Source: Dryococelus australis
Lineage: Eukaryota; Arthropoda; Insecta; Phasmatodea; Phasmatidae
Reading direction: 5' to 3'
Length of the DNA: 64,000 bases
Assembly: GCA_029891345.1 (NCBI GenBank)
Contig: CM056994.1
Span: 143,366,457-143,430,456, forward strand
Shown here: in pieces, positions 47,244 through 57,609 of the stretch
How the letters are laid out: the number at the start of each line of letters is the position of its first letter
How positions within the stretch are numbered: the stretch's first letter is position 1
The notes under the pieces: model-generated
What the model was told of the DNA's origin: nothing
Databases searched by the model: none
The model's input: only the letters and a program-made list of their open reading frames with translations
Made by a program: the position numbers and the translations under genes

Positions 47244-47783
47244 GGCCGTGTCCGAAAGGGCAGATTGTGTTGACAAAATTATCACGTGACCCGATTTTGT
47301 GTACAAACACTGTGGCATATTTGGTAAATTGACATTTCGTATCTTGTGCATAGTGGATGTTAAAAAAAATACAAAAGATAAAATCGGCACCATGGTAGAT
47401 TTGACATTCAAAACACATGTGCGAAATCGTATTTAAACCGTCTTTTTAAACAAAATAACTTTTCATAAAATACACTAGACATGTGTTAAAAAGCAAGTAA
47501 GTGTTGTGCTTTGTTTATATATTTCGCCACACATGTTTTATTTTAAATCGTTATTGGATATTATATAAATTTTTTTGTTTATTAACGTATTCGCAGCATT
47601 CCAGTGATGATTGTAGAAGTATAAAAATAGTTTTAAGCATTAAATTTATGTTAATAAATTTTCACTGATAATGTAAGAATGCGTTGCCACAAGTTATAAA
47701 CAAGTGACTGTCGACAAGGTTCGGATTGAAACCAACGGAATGACAAATTACAAAATAACGAATTTGTCTCTTTGAACACGGCC
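47244..47783. mobile_element. MITE-like element with ~28-bp inverted ends
   Basis: Left end ggccgtgtccgaaagggcag and the complement of the right end, ggccgtgttcaaagagacaa, agree over most of the first 20-28 bases. The element is ~540 bp without coding capacity. The flanks are gta and tta, so a TA or TTA/TAA-like target duplication is possible but not proven. A short GGCCGTGT-type end is compatible with several DNA transposon superfamilies. Confidence 0.5.
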
Positions 47784-47784
47784 T

Positions 47785-48765
47785 TATAGCTTGACTATTA
47801 GTGATTGGCACTGAGTCATTGCATTCACCCGGTGTTTAGTGTAGAAATAGTTATATTTTATAATGTACCTAGTCTGAAGTAGAATATTGTGACTCTCTTT
47901 GATATGTCTAGTTGACCTTCGTTCGTTTGTGTTAACACTACTAATAAACACTTCAGTTTCAACGTTTTTCGCACTGCTGTGAGACCAAGGTTTCAGTGTA
48001 GAATATACAATGATGTGCTGAGTTACACTCGTGTAAATGTAACACACACAGCCACCAACTTTTCAGACAATATACACTAATGCACTATGAATATCATTAT
48101 TGTAAACTTGGATCTTACAGAGACGAAATTTGTACTGTCATTTTAAAACAGACATCTGTTAGAGTTAAGCCTTATACGTTATTATTAATGTCCTTTTCCC
48201 GCAGTATGCATAAGGTTCTCTGCTCATTGAGATGCACGCTCATACAGAGTTCGCATTCGTCTACGTACGTAAATGTTTTACATGTCTCGGGAAATGACAT
48301 ACGCACGTACACGGGGAAACGAATATATGTGTACGTCTAGCGCCCTTACAGCCCATACGGTTCAATTTTGAAAATCGATTTATATGAAGTTCATAAATGT
48401 TATTCCTAATATTTCTTATAATAAAAAAAGTGGAATGGAGGTATTAACTTTCGACAAACTCCAATGAACTAAGTCCCTGACATTGTATACTCTTTAACTA
48501 TTAATGATCTTGAAGGGCCGGGATAAACATAACCAGTTTTCTTCGTGATTTGTTATAAACCGGGCGTGACATTGAATTTATAGTTAATTTGCAGAGCAGT
48601 GAGAACACTTCCAATGTTTAAACAAGGCAAATTAAAGATGAGTGAAAACGTTATATCAAAATCCAACATTTAATTTTTATTCATACCAGTATTAGTGTTA
48701 AAAAGGAAATTTACCTCTAGATGTTACCATTTTTAATGATACATTATCGATAACTACATTTACTG
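47785..48765. other. No recognised gene
   Basis: Open frames at 47784-48047 (minus) and 48080-48340 (plus) show no motif. Confidence 0.5.
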
Positions 48766-48766
48766 A

Positions 48767-48770
<4 letters not shown>

Positions 48771-48833
<63 letters not shown>
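48771..48833. repeat. (TA)n microsatellite, ~63 bp
   Basis: Uninterrupted alternating TA for about 31 units, followed by ttcatccc. The Tyr-Ile-rich minus-strand frame across it is an artefact. Confidence 0.95.
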
Positions 48834-48836
<3 letters not shown>

Positions 48837-48839
48837 TCC

Positions 48840-50185
48840 CTTTCTTGTAAAAATGAAAAATTTTTGGTTAATAGGAACACTTTCATAGACATGCCCTTGC
48901 CAGCTACAGCTCCTAATGGTTAATAATTCTAAATATATGCGCCTACGTTCCAGCACATATTCAGTATTTGTTTTCCGTCAAAATGCTTCTTCAGAATATT
49001 ATCAGCTAACGAGTTGCTGTAAGAGTAGCAAATAAGTATGCCTGTCGTAGTGTATCACGTATCGAGTCGAGTTGAGTGTGCTTATACACATAAATGCATT
49101 CCTAGGTTCGGACACAGTCTTAATGACACTTGAATCGACACATTGAACTTACTGATTATTTGTACGAACACTCGCCTTTGTAGTAGATCGAAACCCCAAA
49201 CTGTAAACATTGCGTCAATTGTAGACCGTCATGCGTCTATCATATATTTCTCCACTACTGAACAATTATTGCCTGTTCAGTTCCTTTCACATACTAACGG
49301 AATGAAAAGTTTACTGTGATGTATGACATCATTCATGAATTATATAAACTTTGTAATTGTAGCTGTTAACAGTGCTACTCATTTATTATCATGAACACCT
49401 TAACTACAGTAAAGCAACATATTATTATTAAAATCAATGACAATGGTATTTCTATAATAATTCATTTTCGCAGAAGTAAATAAAATCAAGTAGTAGTTGA
49501 TAATGCTGCCGATTTCTACAAACACAAAATTTTACGACATAAACTAAACACACGCCATGGTCGCCACTAGTAAATCATGAGTTGTGGATTCACAGCTGCA
49601 ACGATTGCTGGTAACTCGCGTGTGACAGGCTCGCCTATAGCAGAACTTGGACGAACACGTGGGTGAGCCGAGACCAGGGTCATTACATACTTTTACTGGC
49701 TGTGGAACTGGCAACACCAAGCAGATGACTTTGTCGATAACACTAGCGCTCATATGGATCATTAGCGGAACTAATACTTAAAACTGGTCAGACGTTTTCC
49801 TATCTCATGGCCACTATAGAAAATATCTTTACTCATTGCCCAAACGCAGCTTGCCGCATGGACTTCAATTACTCGGGGGGACATGCAAATGTGTGCAACA
49901 AAATAGCCACACTTCCTGAGTCCGTTGTCTTTTTCTTTCTGCCTCTCCGTCTATTATTTACATGACCTACTTTTCCACACTCTGAAACTTCTCATGTAAT
50001 AGTACCATTATTATGAATGACACTAACATACTTTATAAATTCTGGCCTCTATCGTCTCTGCACCTCAATCAAGTACTCATATTTCCAATATCACTTTATA
50101 TTCTACTTAAGATGCTCGAAAGAAAACCTCGTCACCTCAACCATTTCCTCAGCAAATGTAGTGCTACCGTTCGTAGCTGCAAGCT
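48840..50185. other. No recognised gene
   Basis: AT-rich; open frame 49544-49762 (minus) motif-free. Confidence 0.5.
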
Positions 50186-50189
50186 GAAC

Positions 50190-50681
50190 TTATAACAGCA
50201 TAATCGGTACACCTTCAGCATTCTCCTTATAGCGATCAGTTAGGCCTATATGCAGCCCCATTACATTACCTTTATTGGTTTCGCTTTTATTAATATAAAA
50301 TAGTGTAAACATCAAATTGGAACAGTCGGTATATAGGTAAAAACCTTCCACCAAACACCTTTGCAAACACAGGACAATCGTTGAAAAGCAGCATTCTTTT
50401 ATGATGGTGTGGGCGAGCCTTAAGTGATATCCACGCCTGAACACACCTTCACAGTAACCAGGACAACAGTTGCCGAACGGAGCCACACATTGCCAAACAC
50501 AGTAAGCGGGAATCCCCCTACCAGCCAGGATATCAAGCCAGGTTGCACCACGTGACGCCGATATCAGGCAACACTGAGTGGCGGACATCGTCTTTCCTCC
50601 GAGTGAAGCCGGCCGTCGTGGACGCCTCCACAGGCATGTGCCGACCGCCGTAATCGCCTTTGTACAACACACTTCTGACAC
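50190..50681 (-). CDS. Unrecognised 163-codon ORF, GC-rich 5' half
   Basis: The second longest open frame in the window. The first ~85 codons fall in a sharply bounded GC-rich block (about 50430-50680) and are Cys/Arg/Gly-rich (TCLWRRPRRPASLGG, GRGIPAYCVWQCVAPFGNC); the rest is AT-rich and ordinary. Such a split suggests the frame crosses the edge of an inserted repeat rather than a single gene. Cys spacing does not fit a zinc knuckle or finger I know. Confidence 0.25.
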   Translation of the reverse strand: MSEVCCTKAITAVGTCLWRRPRRPASLGGKTMSATQCCLISASRGATWLDILAGRGIPAYCVWQCVAPFGNCCPGYCEGVFRRGYHLRLAHTIIKECCFSTIVLCLQRCLVEGFYLYTDCSNLMFTLFYINKSETNKGNVMGLHIGLTDRYKENAEGVPIMLL

Positions 50682-50684
50682 ATC

Positions 50685-51868
50685 GTAATATGGGACAAAC
50701 CTAGTTATTTTATATGGCTTATATTAAGGTAGTAAGCCAAGTTAATATAATATTGCTCCCCCGAACATTTAGTGCATCATTTATTGTAATTTCCAAATGT
50801 TACAATATAAATCCGATATTGACCTGATATCTTCTATAGTCATTTACCCATTCGAGCTCTACCATGATAAGTTACAGTCCCCATCGTAATTCAAATCCAA
50901 TAAAGCCCCATATCATTTCTTGTATGAGTATTATCATAAGTAATGTTCACAACAATTCTGAAGTTATCAGACGATAATAAACAATAGAAGAACTTTACCC
51001 ATCTTATGTGTGGTCTCTTGAATCGATATAATTAAAACACATATTATAATTAATTTTTTGCAACCTATATAGAGATTTATAAATTTAGATACCGTTTTTA
51101 AACGTGGCTGTATTAATTCTTTCAGAAACACATTAATTTACGCTTTAAGGAGTTGCAAATAACTTTGATATGCCTGCTATATTTTATTCAACACAGAATT
51201 TATTTAATTGTCACAACCAATGAGCTGACGTCTTTGTGTTCTGCTATTATAGTATGAGCGTATAGTTACGCAGACTAGAAGCAGTTCTTCACAAGGAAGA
51301 TAACTAGCCACTGAGGCTCGCAGTATTCAGTTCTGACTTAAAAATTACCTTTGTGTGTGTTTGTACACAATAGTTGACTCTGGGTCGAATGGAATAAATT
51401 AACGTTTATGAGAAATATATATTAGTTAAATCGCAAAAAGGCCGATAGATATTTATTACTGGGGGTTACTTTTATGTAAGATTCTTGAATTGACAAAACC
51501 ATTCGTATGGTTTTAGTTACCAGGTAAAACATTACAACTGCTACTATTTTTTATTAGTTGATTATTTATCAAAATAGGCCATGAGAAAAACGGGAGAGAA
51601 AAGAAATAAAGACTTGTTAGAACAGAAAATTTAGTCTCATTGTTATATAAGCGCTCAAGAAACGTAATTTTTATTTGGTAAATATTTTACATAACAGTTT
51701 TCCAAATATCTTTGCATTTATAGTTATCTTCCTTTACGTAAATTTCGTGCTATAATCCACTGACAGTTTTAACGTAAAAAACAAAAGCACTTGGTGTTAC
51801 TTAAGCTGAGATATGATAATTTTGTTGATACCTTTATGAAACAACATAAAAGCCATGCTTTAATATTT
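50685..51868. other. No recognised gene
   Basis: AT-rich flank of the compact Polinton-derived element. Confidence 0.5.
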
Positions 51869-51869
51869 A

Positions 51870-51875
51870 CAAAGC
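51870..51875. repeat. Target site duplication, left
   Basis: caaagc, matching cacagc at 54349-54354 in 5 of 6 bases. Confidence 0.65.
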
Positions 51876-52165
51876 AGTTGTAGGAAAATGTATGATTGGT
51901 CACAAGGGGATCGGGGATAGGTTTTGGATTCGGGGAGCCGCCATTTTGTTACGTCATCCAACCGCAATTTGGATGTCATTGACCTTTAACCCCTGACCCG
52001 TGTGACCTTTGACCTTGACCTTCACCTTAATCCCGTGGACCTTTGAAATAAAAAACCTAAAAAAAAACATCTTCTACTTCCAAAAACTACTCAAAAACTC
52101 TAAAAAAAATTATAAAAAATAAAAAAAAATGGGAAAAAATGAATTATTGAAAATAATAAAAAAAT
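51876..52165. repeat. Left terminal inverted repeat of the compact element
   Basis: Pairs with 54055-54348. Shared landmarks: gtcacaaggggatcggggat, gattcgggg(g)agc, gttacgtca, gtgaccttt.accttgac, a purine-poor A-rich inner part and attattgaaaataat/attattaaaaatca. Confidence 0.9.
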
Positions 52166-52169
52166 CATC

Positions 52170-53115
52170 TAAAAATGATTAAAACGATCCTCAGAAATGA
52201 ACCATATTTTCCAGAAATGCTGAGAGGGATTAGCGACCCAGGTAGCAGGAATCAGTGACCCAGGGTCAGACAACTTACTGGGATCGGTACGTTTGACTTT
52301 GACATCAAGCTTTGACCTTGAAAACGAAAAAAAAATCACAAAAATTTAAAAAATCACACCAATTACAAAATATTGATTAGAAATTAATAAAATTGTATTA
52401 TTTAAAAATGTTATTACAAATTGTCAAAAAATTTAAAAAATCGTTAAGAAAATGTATTTTTATAAAAAAATTTTTGAAATATTTATTAATTAGGAAGTCT
52501 TTAATCCCTGCGGAAAATTTTTCCCTTTTTTCCTTCGAAATTTCCCTTTTAACATAAAAAATTTCCATTAAAAATATATTAAAATTTAATATAAAAAACA
52601 TACCTTTCCTAAGGTCTCCCCGCCACACCACTAATTACTCACCTCTGGTCGAATTCAGCAGATGACTGACTCCCTCACCTCCACTCCCCTCACATATACT
52701 CATTCCGCCATCGTGATTTTTTCGTTAATTTGTTTACATGCTACTGGTGGTAACCTTCTTTGTTTATTTGTTACTGGAGGCCGCCATATTAGTTTTTCGT
52801 TTGTCATTGGTTTATACATTACTGGAGGCCACCATCTTGGTAGACGTCCGTCATATTGGAAGGAGATGACTATCGCAATTTTCCATACTATGTTTAAAAA
52901 ATTATTTTTTTTTCGAATAAATTTTATAGCTGCATGCATTAGCATGACAGACTGCGTGATTAAATTAATAATAAATATTTTTAATACGTATTGTTGTTAA
53001 TGAAAACTTAACGACGAACAAGAGGATACGACACCCAAAAACAAAGACAAACAAATAATTATATAATAATAATTTATTGTTATTTCGTAAATACATTTTC
53101 AGAAGAAAGCACTTC
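52170..53115. other. Non-coding interior of the compact element
   Basis: A- and T-rich. At 52735-52860 there are three degenerate copies of (t)tactgg(a/t)gg(c/t)... with gccgccatatt/gccaccatctt, spaced 30 and 48 bp; the 112-codon frame at 52662-53000 is produced by this repeat (ATGG, VTGG, ITGG) and I do not count it as a gene. Confidence 0.55.
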
Positions 53116-53121
53116 ATCACA

Positions 53122-54048
53122 TCATCTGATATAACCCCAATCCTTAAGTGCTCTTATGATCGAAACCACCTCTTTGATGGTCGAGTAATCCCCACGTTGT
53201 GCTCTATCAATAAAATATTTAAATCTGTCTAAAATTTTGCTGGGATCTTCGGTAAACATATCGTCAGTACTCGTCGTATTTGCCTTCTTCACATCACTTG
53301 AAGCAAACTCGTTGGGGAAATTTGCAGAACCGTCAAGAGAATAATAATCGTCTTCAACACTATCACTGTCGTCATAGTCACCATCAATGCTATCTTTTTG
53401 ATCGTATTCACTTCCTGCTGCATCGTCAATAAGAAGTTTACTATTCTGTGTAGCAGGAGTTGTATGTTCTTCAGTATTAAGAGATGATGACCTTTTCTTT
53501 TTAAGTTTTTCGTCTTCACACGGACATCTTGCAAGTGTACCTTGAGCACAAACCGATTGTACTGCACTTATTCGGTCTTTAGCATTAATTGTAACGTTAA
53601 AATCGTCTGCGGAAACGGTGCCCATGTATTTATCAGGAGGTATTGATGACCTCACTTGCTGGTTACCAGTAGACGAGACCTCTCGACAGACAGCGATGGA
53701 CTGATCAAACCCACACCTGTATCTTCCCCGATGTAGCAGATAGTCCTTAGCGATAGTAAAAAGTCCATATTTCTCTTTCCATCACAAGGCACACATATCT
53801 TTGAAATCTGATAGAGTCATGTCCGTATTAATATGATCATCGTAAACGTGGCGTAGATTCGTATCGTCGATGAGAAACAGCACCAACATGTTTGCGTTGT
53901 CGTGAAGCATCTGTTTGTGTATACACGAATAGGTCTGGCCAAGGTACACACAGTCCACTTTCGCGTGTCGACCCCTCCTAAAGTATTCTTGAATATATGA
54001 TTGTTTCACGCGGTCAATGTCGTCGAAAACAAATATAAAGTTTTTCAA
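53122..54048 (-). pseudogene. Truncated packaging ATPase (FtsK/HerA type) with acidic C-terminal extension
   Basis: Begins at the inner edge of the right inverted repeat with KNFIFVFDDIDRV, a Walker B strand with paired acidic residues, then YIQEYFRRGRHAKVDCVY, the sensor-like GQTYSCIHK, NANMLVLFLIDD and RHVYDDHINTDMTL. A single in-frame TGA (53782-53784) follows MCAL; the frame then stays open for 219 more codons: WKEKYGLF, GRYRCGFDQ, a Ser/Thr-rich part, an acidic stretch (DGDYDDSDSVEDDYYSLDG) and an ordered-looking end (ILDRFKYFIDRAQRGDYSTI ... WGYIR). Walker A and the N-terminal third are missing, so no ATP binding is expected. Apart from the one stop, the reading frame is well kept, in contrast to the copy at 29.3 kb. 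In Polinton-type viruses this ATPase packages DNA into the capsid. Confidence 0.75.
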
Positions 54049-54054
54049 TTATTT

Positions 54055-54348
54055 TTTAATGATTTTTAATAATTTTTTTTTCTGAATTTTTTTAGATTTT
54101 TAATTTTTTTTTTTTTTTTTTAGGTACTTTTTGAGGAGTGTTTGGAATTTTTGTAAGGTTTTTAATGTTATTTAGGTCAAAGGTCGACGGGGTCAAGGTC
54201 AATGTCAAGGTAAAAGGTCACACGGTCGGGGGTAAAATGTCAACGGCGTCCAAGATGGCGGTCAGGTGACGTAACCAAATGGCAGCTCCCCCGAATCCTA
54301 ATCCGATCCCCGATCCCCTTGTGACCAAACATATATTTTCCTACTACT
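54055..54348. repeat. Right terminal inverted repeat of the compact element
   Basis: Mirror of 51876-52165; its inner T-rich edge runs directly into the ATPase fragment. It contains repeated aggtca-type hexamers (54173-54240). Confidence 0.9.
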
Positions 54349-54354
54349 CACAGC
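54349..54354. repeat. Target site duplication, right
   Basis: cacagc, the partner of caaagc at 51870-51875. Confidence 0.65.
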
Positions 54355-55360
54355 CCATAGTTTATTTTAATTTATTTATATTTTTAACTGTAAATAGCAA
54401 TAAGGAGGAAATCACGGTAAAAAATTTCCTTTAACCGTGTGCGTGCCCTTACATATTAAATGAAATGAAAAGATGAAGATGAAATGGAACTTTGGCCGAA
54501 CTGCGCACCAGACTTAAAATCCACAAATGTTATTATTAGTTAAGATGCCTTTCTTTACCGTGATTGCAGTTACATATTCTTAAGAGTTAATGATTAATTT
54601 AAATGTGTTAAGAGAATGACCGAAGAAAAGGATAAAGTAGCTCCTTAACTAATGTTGACATTATAAAAGATTCAATCATACACGACCTGTCCAAGATCCT
54701 CATCTGGCATCAGCAATGCTACCACTATTGGCACTGATGTCACATTATCTTGCCCACAACAGAGATCGCTCATCAGTTATTGCTATTATACAGTCATTGT
54801 TAGCAATGGCTAACCTATGTATTTCCTTAAGACCCGTTTGGGGCGAAGATGTGTAATAATCAGACAACTCTTCTACATCTCAGGAGATTCGTATTCAATT
54901 CCTGAAACTTTTGAGCTCTTATTCTGAAAGTGTAAAATGCGGCACACGTTTCCCTTGGCTGATGGGTTTCCTTTGAGGCACTTCTTGCATTTTGTATCTT
55001 CCCCAACTTCATCTAACTCCTCTCCCATCAATTAGCCGTTTATGACTTCAGCTTTATCGGAACAAATTTCCTTACGCAATCATAGAGACAAAGGCAGACG
55101 ATCTGTTTCAAATAAGATCATCTCAAATAGGTGGTATCTCATGGGTCAAATTTAAAAATTTGCCATGAGGCACGCGCATCCCCGGAGGCACTAACTCTCT
55201 GATGAAAGCTGAACCCGTTAGTTCAGTTTGTTAAATACAACAAACAACATGCTGTACGACAAACGAGAAATAGTTATTCGCCAGGAATCAATGAATCGCA
55301 GTAGCGGAATTCTCTGTAAGTTAATATTAATTACTTTTTAATATCCATCTGTGAGTTACT
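54355..55360. other. No recognised gene
   Basis: AT-rich flank of the compact element. Nothing recognised. Confidence 0.5.
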
Positions 55361-55390
55361 ATTATTATAGTGAGTGAGATTTCTGTAACT

Positions 55391-55696
55391 TTAATGCAAC
55401 GGTTTCAAGTAGCAACCTACTAAGTTGTCGTAGTGGGGAGTATTTATTGTTAGTTGGATTTGAGGAAGTGTGTAACCATCTCGTATAAACAGAAGTGGTG
55501 AAACCATTAAAAATAACATTCTCCTGTTTTCGAAGCTGTGTCCTGGCCCGGAACAAAGGTAACTGCTCAATTCCTTCGTTTCCTCGTGGCACCGTTGTGC
55601 TGCAAGAAGACTGGCTATCGCACGCCACCGCTCTTCTTTCAGAGTCGAATAAATGCGCCGTTTGGGTCTGCCATATGTATTGGAGCAATGTCTCAT
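55391..55696 (-). CDS. Unrecognised 101-codon ORF
   Basis: Composition looks protein-like: KRRIYSTLKEERWRAIASLL, then FENRRMLFLMVSPLLF and LTINTPHYDNLVGCYL. The order of a basic helix, FLMVSPLLF and a later HY.. block faintly recalls the N-terminal region of HARBI1-type transposase proteins, but key residues are absent and a second overlapping frame (55365-55688) runs through it. It may be a decayed transposon fragment. Confidence 0.25.
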   Translation of the reverse strand: MRHCSNTYGRPKRRIYSTLKEERWRAIASLLAAQRCHEETKELSSYLCSGPGHSFENRRMLFLMVSPLLFIRDGYTLPQIQLTINTPHYDNLVGCYLKPLH

Positions 55697-55699
55697 TAC

Positions 55700-56550
55700 G
55701 CTTTCAAAGTTTTTCCTTCAAATATATTTGACAATGGAATTTGATGATGAAACAGAGCCCTCAAATTTCGCCATCAAAAACTTTGGCCAAATAATCATGA
55801 CTTTGTTTGAAAATATGCCTCATTAGTTAAATGATCACATTGAGTGATATTCAAATCACGTTAATGCTGTTGTGTTAATATGCAGCCCATTGCTGGAACG
55901 ATAACTAAGAACTTCGTAATTTCTTTTTCCTTCTCAACTAATGAGTATAACATGTCTATTTACCGTGCGATTAAAATAATTGCAGTTATTTATTTTGTTA
56001 ATTTGGTTTCATATGTTTTTTCAACAACATTCATGGCCGGATATATATTACAATATATATAAATTATCTTCCTAACCTTAGCAAATTTCTTGTAACTGTC
56101 CGTTATTTCAATTTATTGAGGATAGAAATAACCTTTCGAATTTTTGCCATTCTGACTGGCTGAACTGATCAAACATACAAGAAATTTTGAAACAGGTCCC
56201 ATAATACAATATGTTTGATTGAAACTTGAGATATACAACTTTTTAAGACAACGATTGCGTTTTTAACGTTTCGCTGACCTCACAACATTCAAAAATTTAT
56301 TTGACAAATCTTGTTGGAAACAGTTTGACGTGCAAATTTTACAGAGTGGCAGGGGCTTTAGGAGCAATAGCTAGCTATTGTAACTTGTTAGGCCGCACAA
56401 TTACTGCACGAAAATAAGAAAACTATTTAGGAGGAACCACGTGTGAAGACAGATAACTACTCTAAAAAACGCCTTTCAGTACTGGAACTGTTCAATTCTT
56501 TCTGTTGTATGTATCATATACAGCAGTAAGTTACTGTAGTTGGTTCGCCC
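55700..56550. other. No recognised gene
   Basis: AT-rich. Nothing recognised. Confidence 0.5.
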
Positions 56551-56558
56551 TTAACTGA

Positions 56559-57262
56559 GTGAATGAAGAGATATGGGTGACTCTTAACGTCGAGGTCTTG
56601 AGAGCCGATGTGATGCAGCGAGGTGAATATTGTTACGGTGTGGGCAAGCCCTTGCAGAGGTTCTGCGAGGTCGCGGAAGCGATGCACCGCGACGGCAATC
56701 AGGACAAGCCACGGGGCGGTTTCCAAATAAACGCAGTAGTTAGTAAACTGCCTCTATATTTAAGGATGCCGAGTTGTCTAGCTCGGGTCTTACTACATGC
56801 AGCCGACGACGGGGCGATTTGGACCGAAGAATGGGGTTTCGTTCCCTGTGAGCCGCCATGGTGATCAGCCTTTGGCATCATGAAGATAAAGCCGTTCCAG
56901 TAGCTAGAAGAGACATACATAATTACAAGCACATAGCAATACTTCATTAGTAAATATACTTGCAGCTAAATATTAAATTACATATTCAGCTCCCCCGACG
57001 CAACTCAGGTATTTAACATAATGTAAAGTGTTGTACTGAATAATGCTAAACGTTGTATGATTATCTCTTGTAAATACATGACTTAGTATAGTATCTCGCT
57101 TTATCCTTTCTGAGCACGTTTCCCCACATACTTTGAATGGCCCCCCATATGACCATTACAGTATGGAGCAGTGCCGAAATGAAGGGGCGGCGGAAAATGG
57201 AGATTCCCAGGAAAATCTGCCGACCAGTGGCATCGTCCGGCACGTTTTCCACATGCGAAAAT
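56559..57262 (-). mobile_element. SINE copy apparently split by a ~530-bp insertion
   Basis: Body part at about 57162-57262 (minus: ttttcgcatgtggaaaacg, cggacgatgccactggtcgg, ccgccccttcatttcgg, gctccatac) and tail part at about 56559-56632 (minus: atattcacctcgctgcatca, catcggctctcaagacctcg, gttaagagtcacc). Both are on the same strand, in the right order, and together cover the family sequence once with almost no overlap. The ~530 bp between them is therefore best read as a later insertion. The head beyond 57262 is not recognisable. Confidence 0.6.
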
Positions 57263-57384
57263 TGAGGCTCCATACTTAACACAGAACTTATTTGGAACAT
57301 AACTAAGTCCCCCCTTTCTGCTCATAATATTTAGGCATTTCCAAGTAATTAATTATATGTGTCAACCTAGTAACACTATAAATC

Positions 57385-57605
57385 TTTTAAGTGAATATAT
57401 ATAATATATAGTATGCAATAACTAATAATATATAATTATATATTTAATAAATCTATACATAAATATGTATAAATATATTATTATATAAACAAATTATATC
57501 ATAATATATATTTTGCTTTACATTATATAATATTATATCATATATATATATAATATCATATCATGTCATATTATATTATACATAATAATATACTCTATAA
57601 ATGTT
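57385..57605. repeat. Extreme AT-rich low-complexity tract
   Basis: About 220 bp almost wholly A and T with many tatata/ataata runs and little else. Confidence 0.85.
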
Positions 57606-57609
57606 CCGA

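Larger units (their letters stand above)
51876..54348. mobile_element. Compact (~2.47 kb) non-autonomous Polinton derivative
   Basis: Terminal inverted repeats of about 290 bp (51876-52165 and 54055-54348) begin 5'-agt(t/a)gtaggaaaat, then tggtcacaaggggatcgggg. Flanking 6-mers are caaagc (51870-51875) and cacagc (54349-54354), a 6-bp target duplication with one mismatch. AG at the termini and 6-bp duplications are what Polinton/Maverick integrases produce. The interior is about 0.95 kb of AT-rich non-coding sequence plus a truncated packaging ATPase gene whose 5' end is cut off exactly by the right inverted repeat. With no integrase or polymerase of its own, it must have been moved in trans. 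Confidence 0.8.

Noticed and set aside
48698..48892. 64-codon Tyr-Ile-rich frame
   Set aside because: It is the (TA)n microsatellite read as codons.
52662..53000. 112-codon plus-strand frame in the compact element
   Set aside because: Its repeated ATGG/VTGG/ITGG residues come from a degenerate DNA repeat, the opposite strand has a similar open frame, and no motif is present.
55365..55696. HARBI1-like N-terminal region
   Set aside because: The resemblance is to general composition only; key residues are missing and two frames overlap. Kept as an unrecognised ORF.
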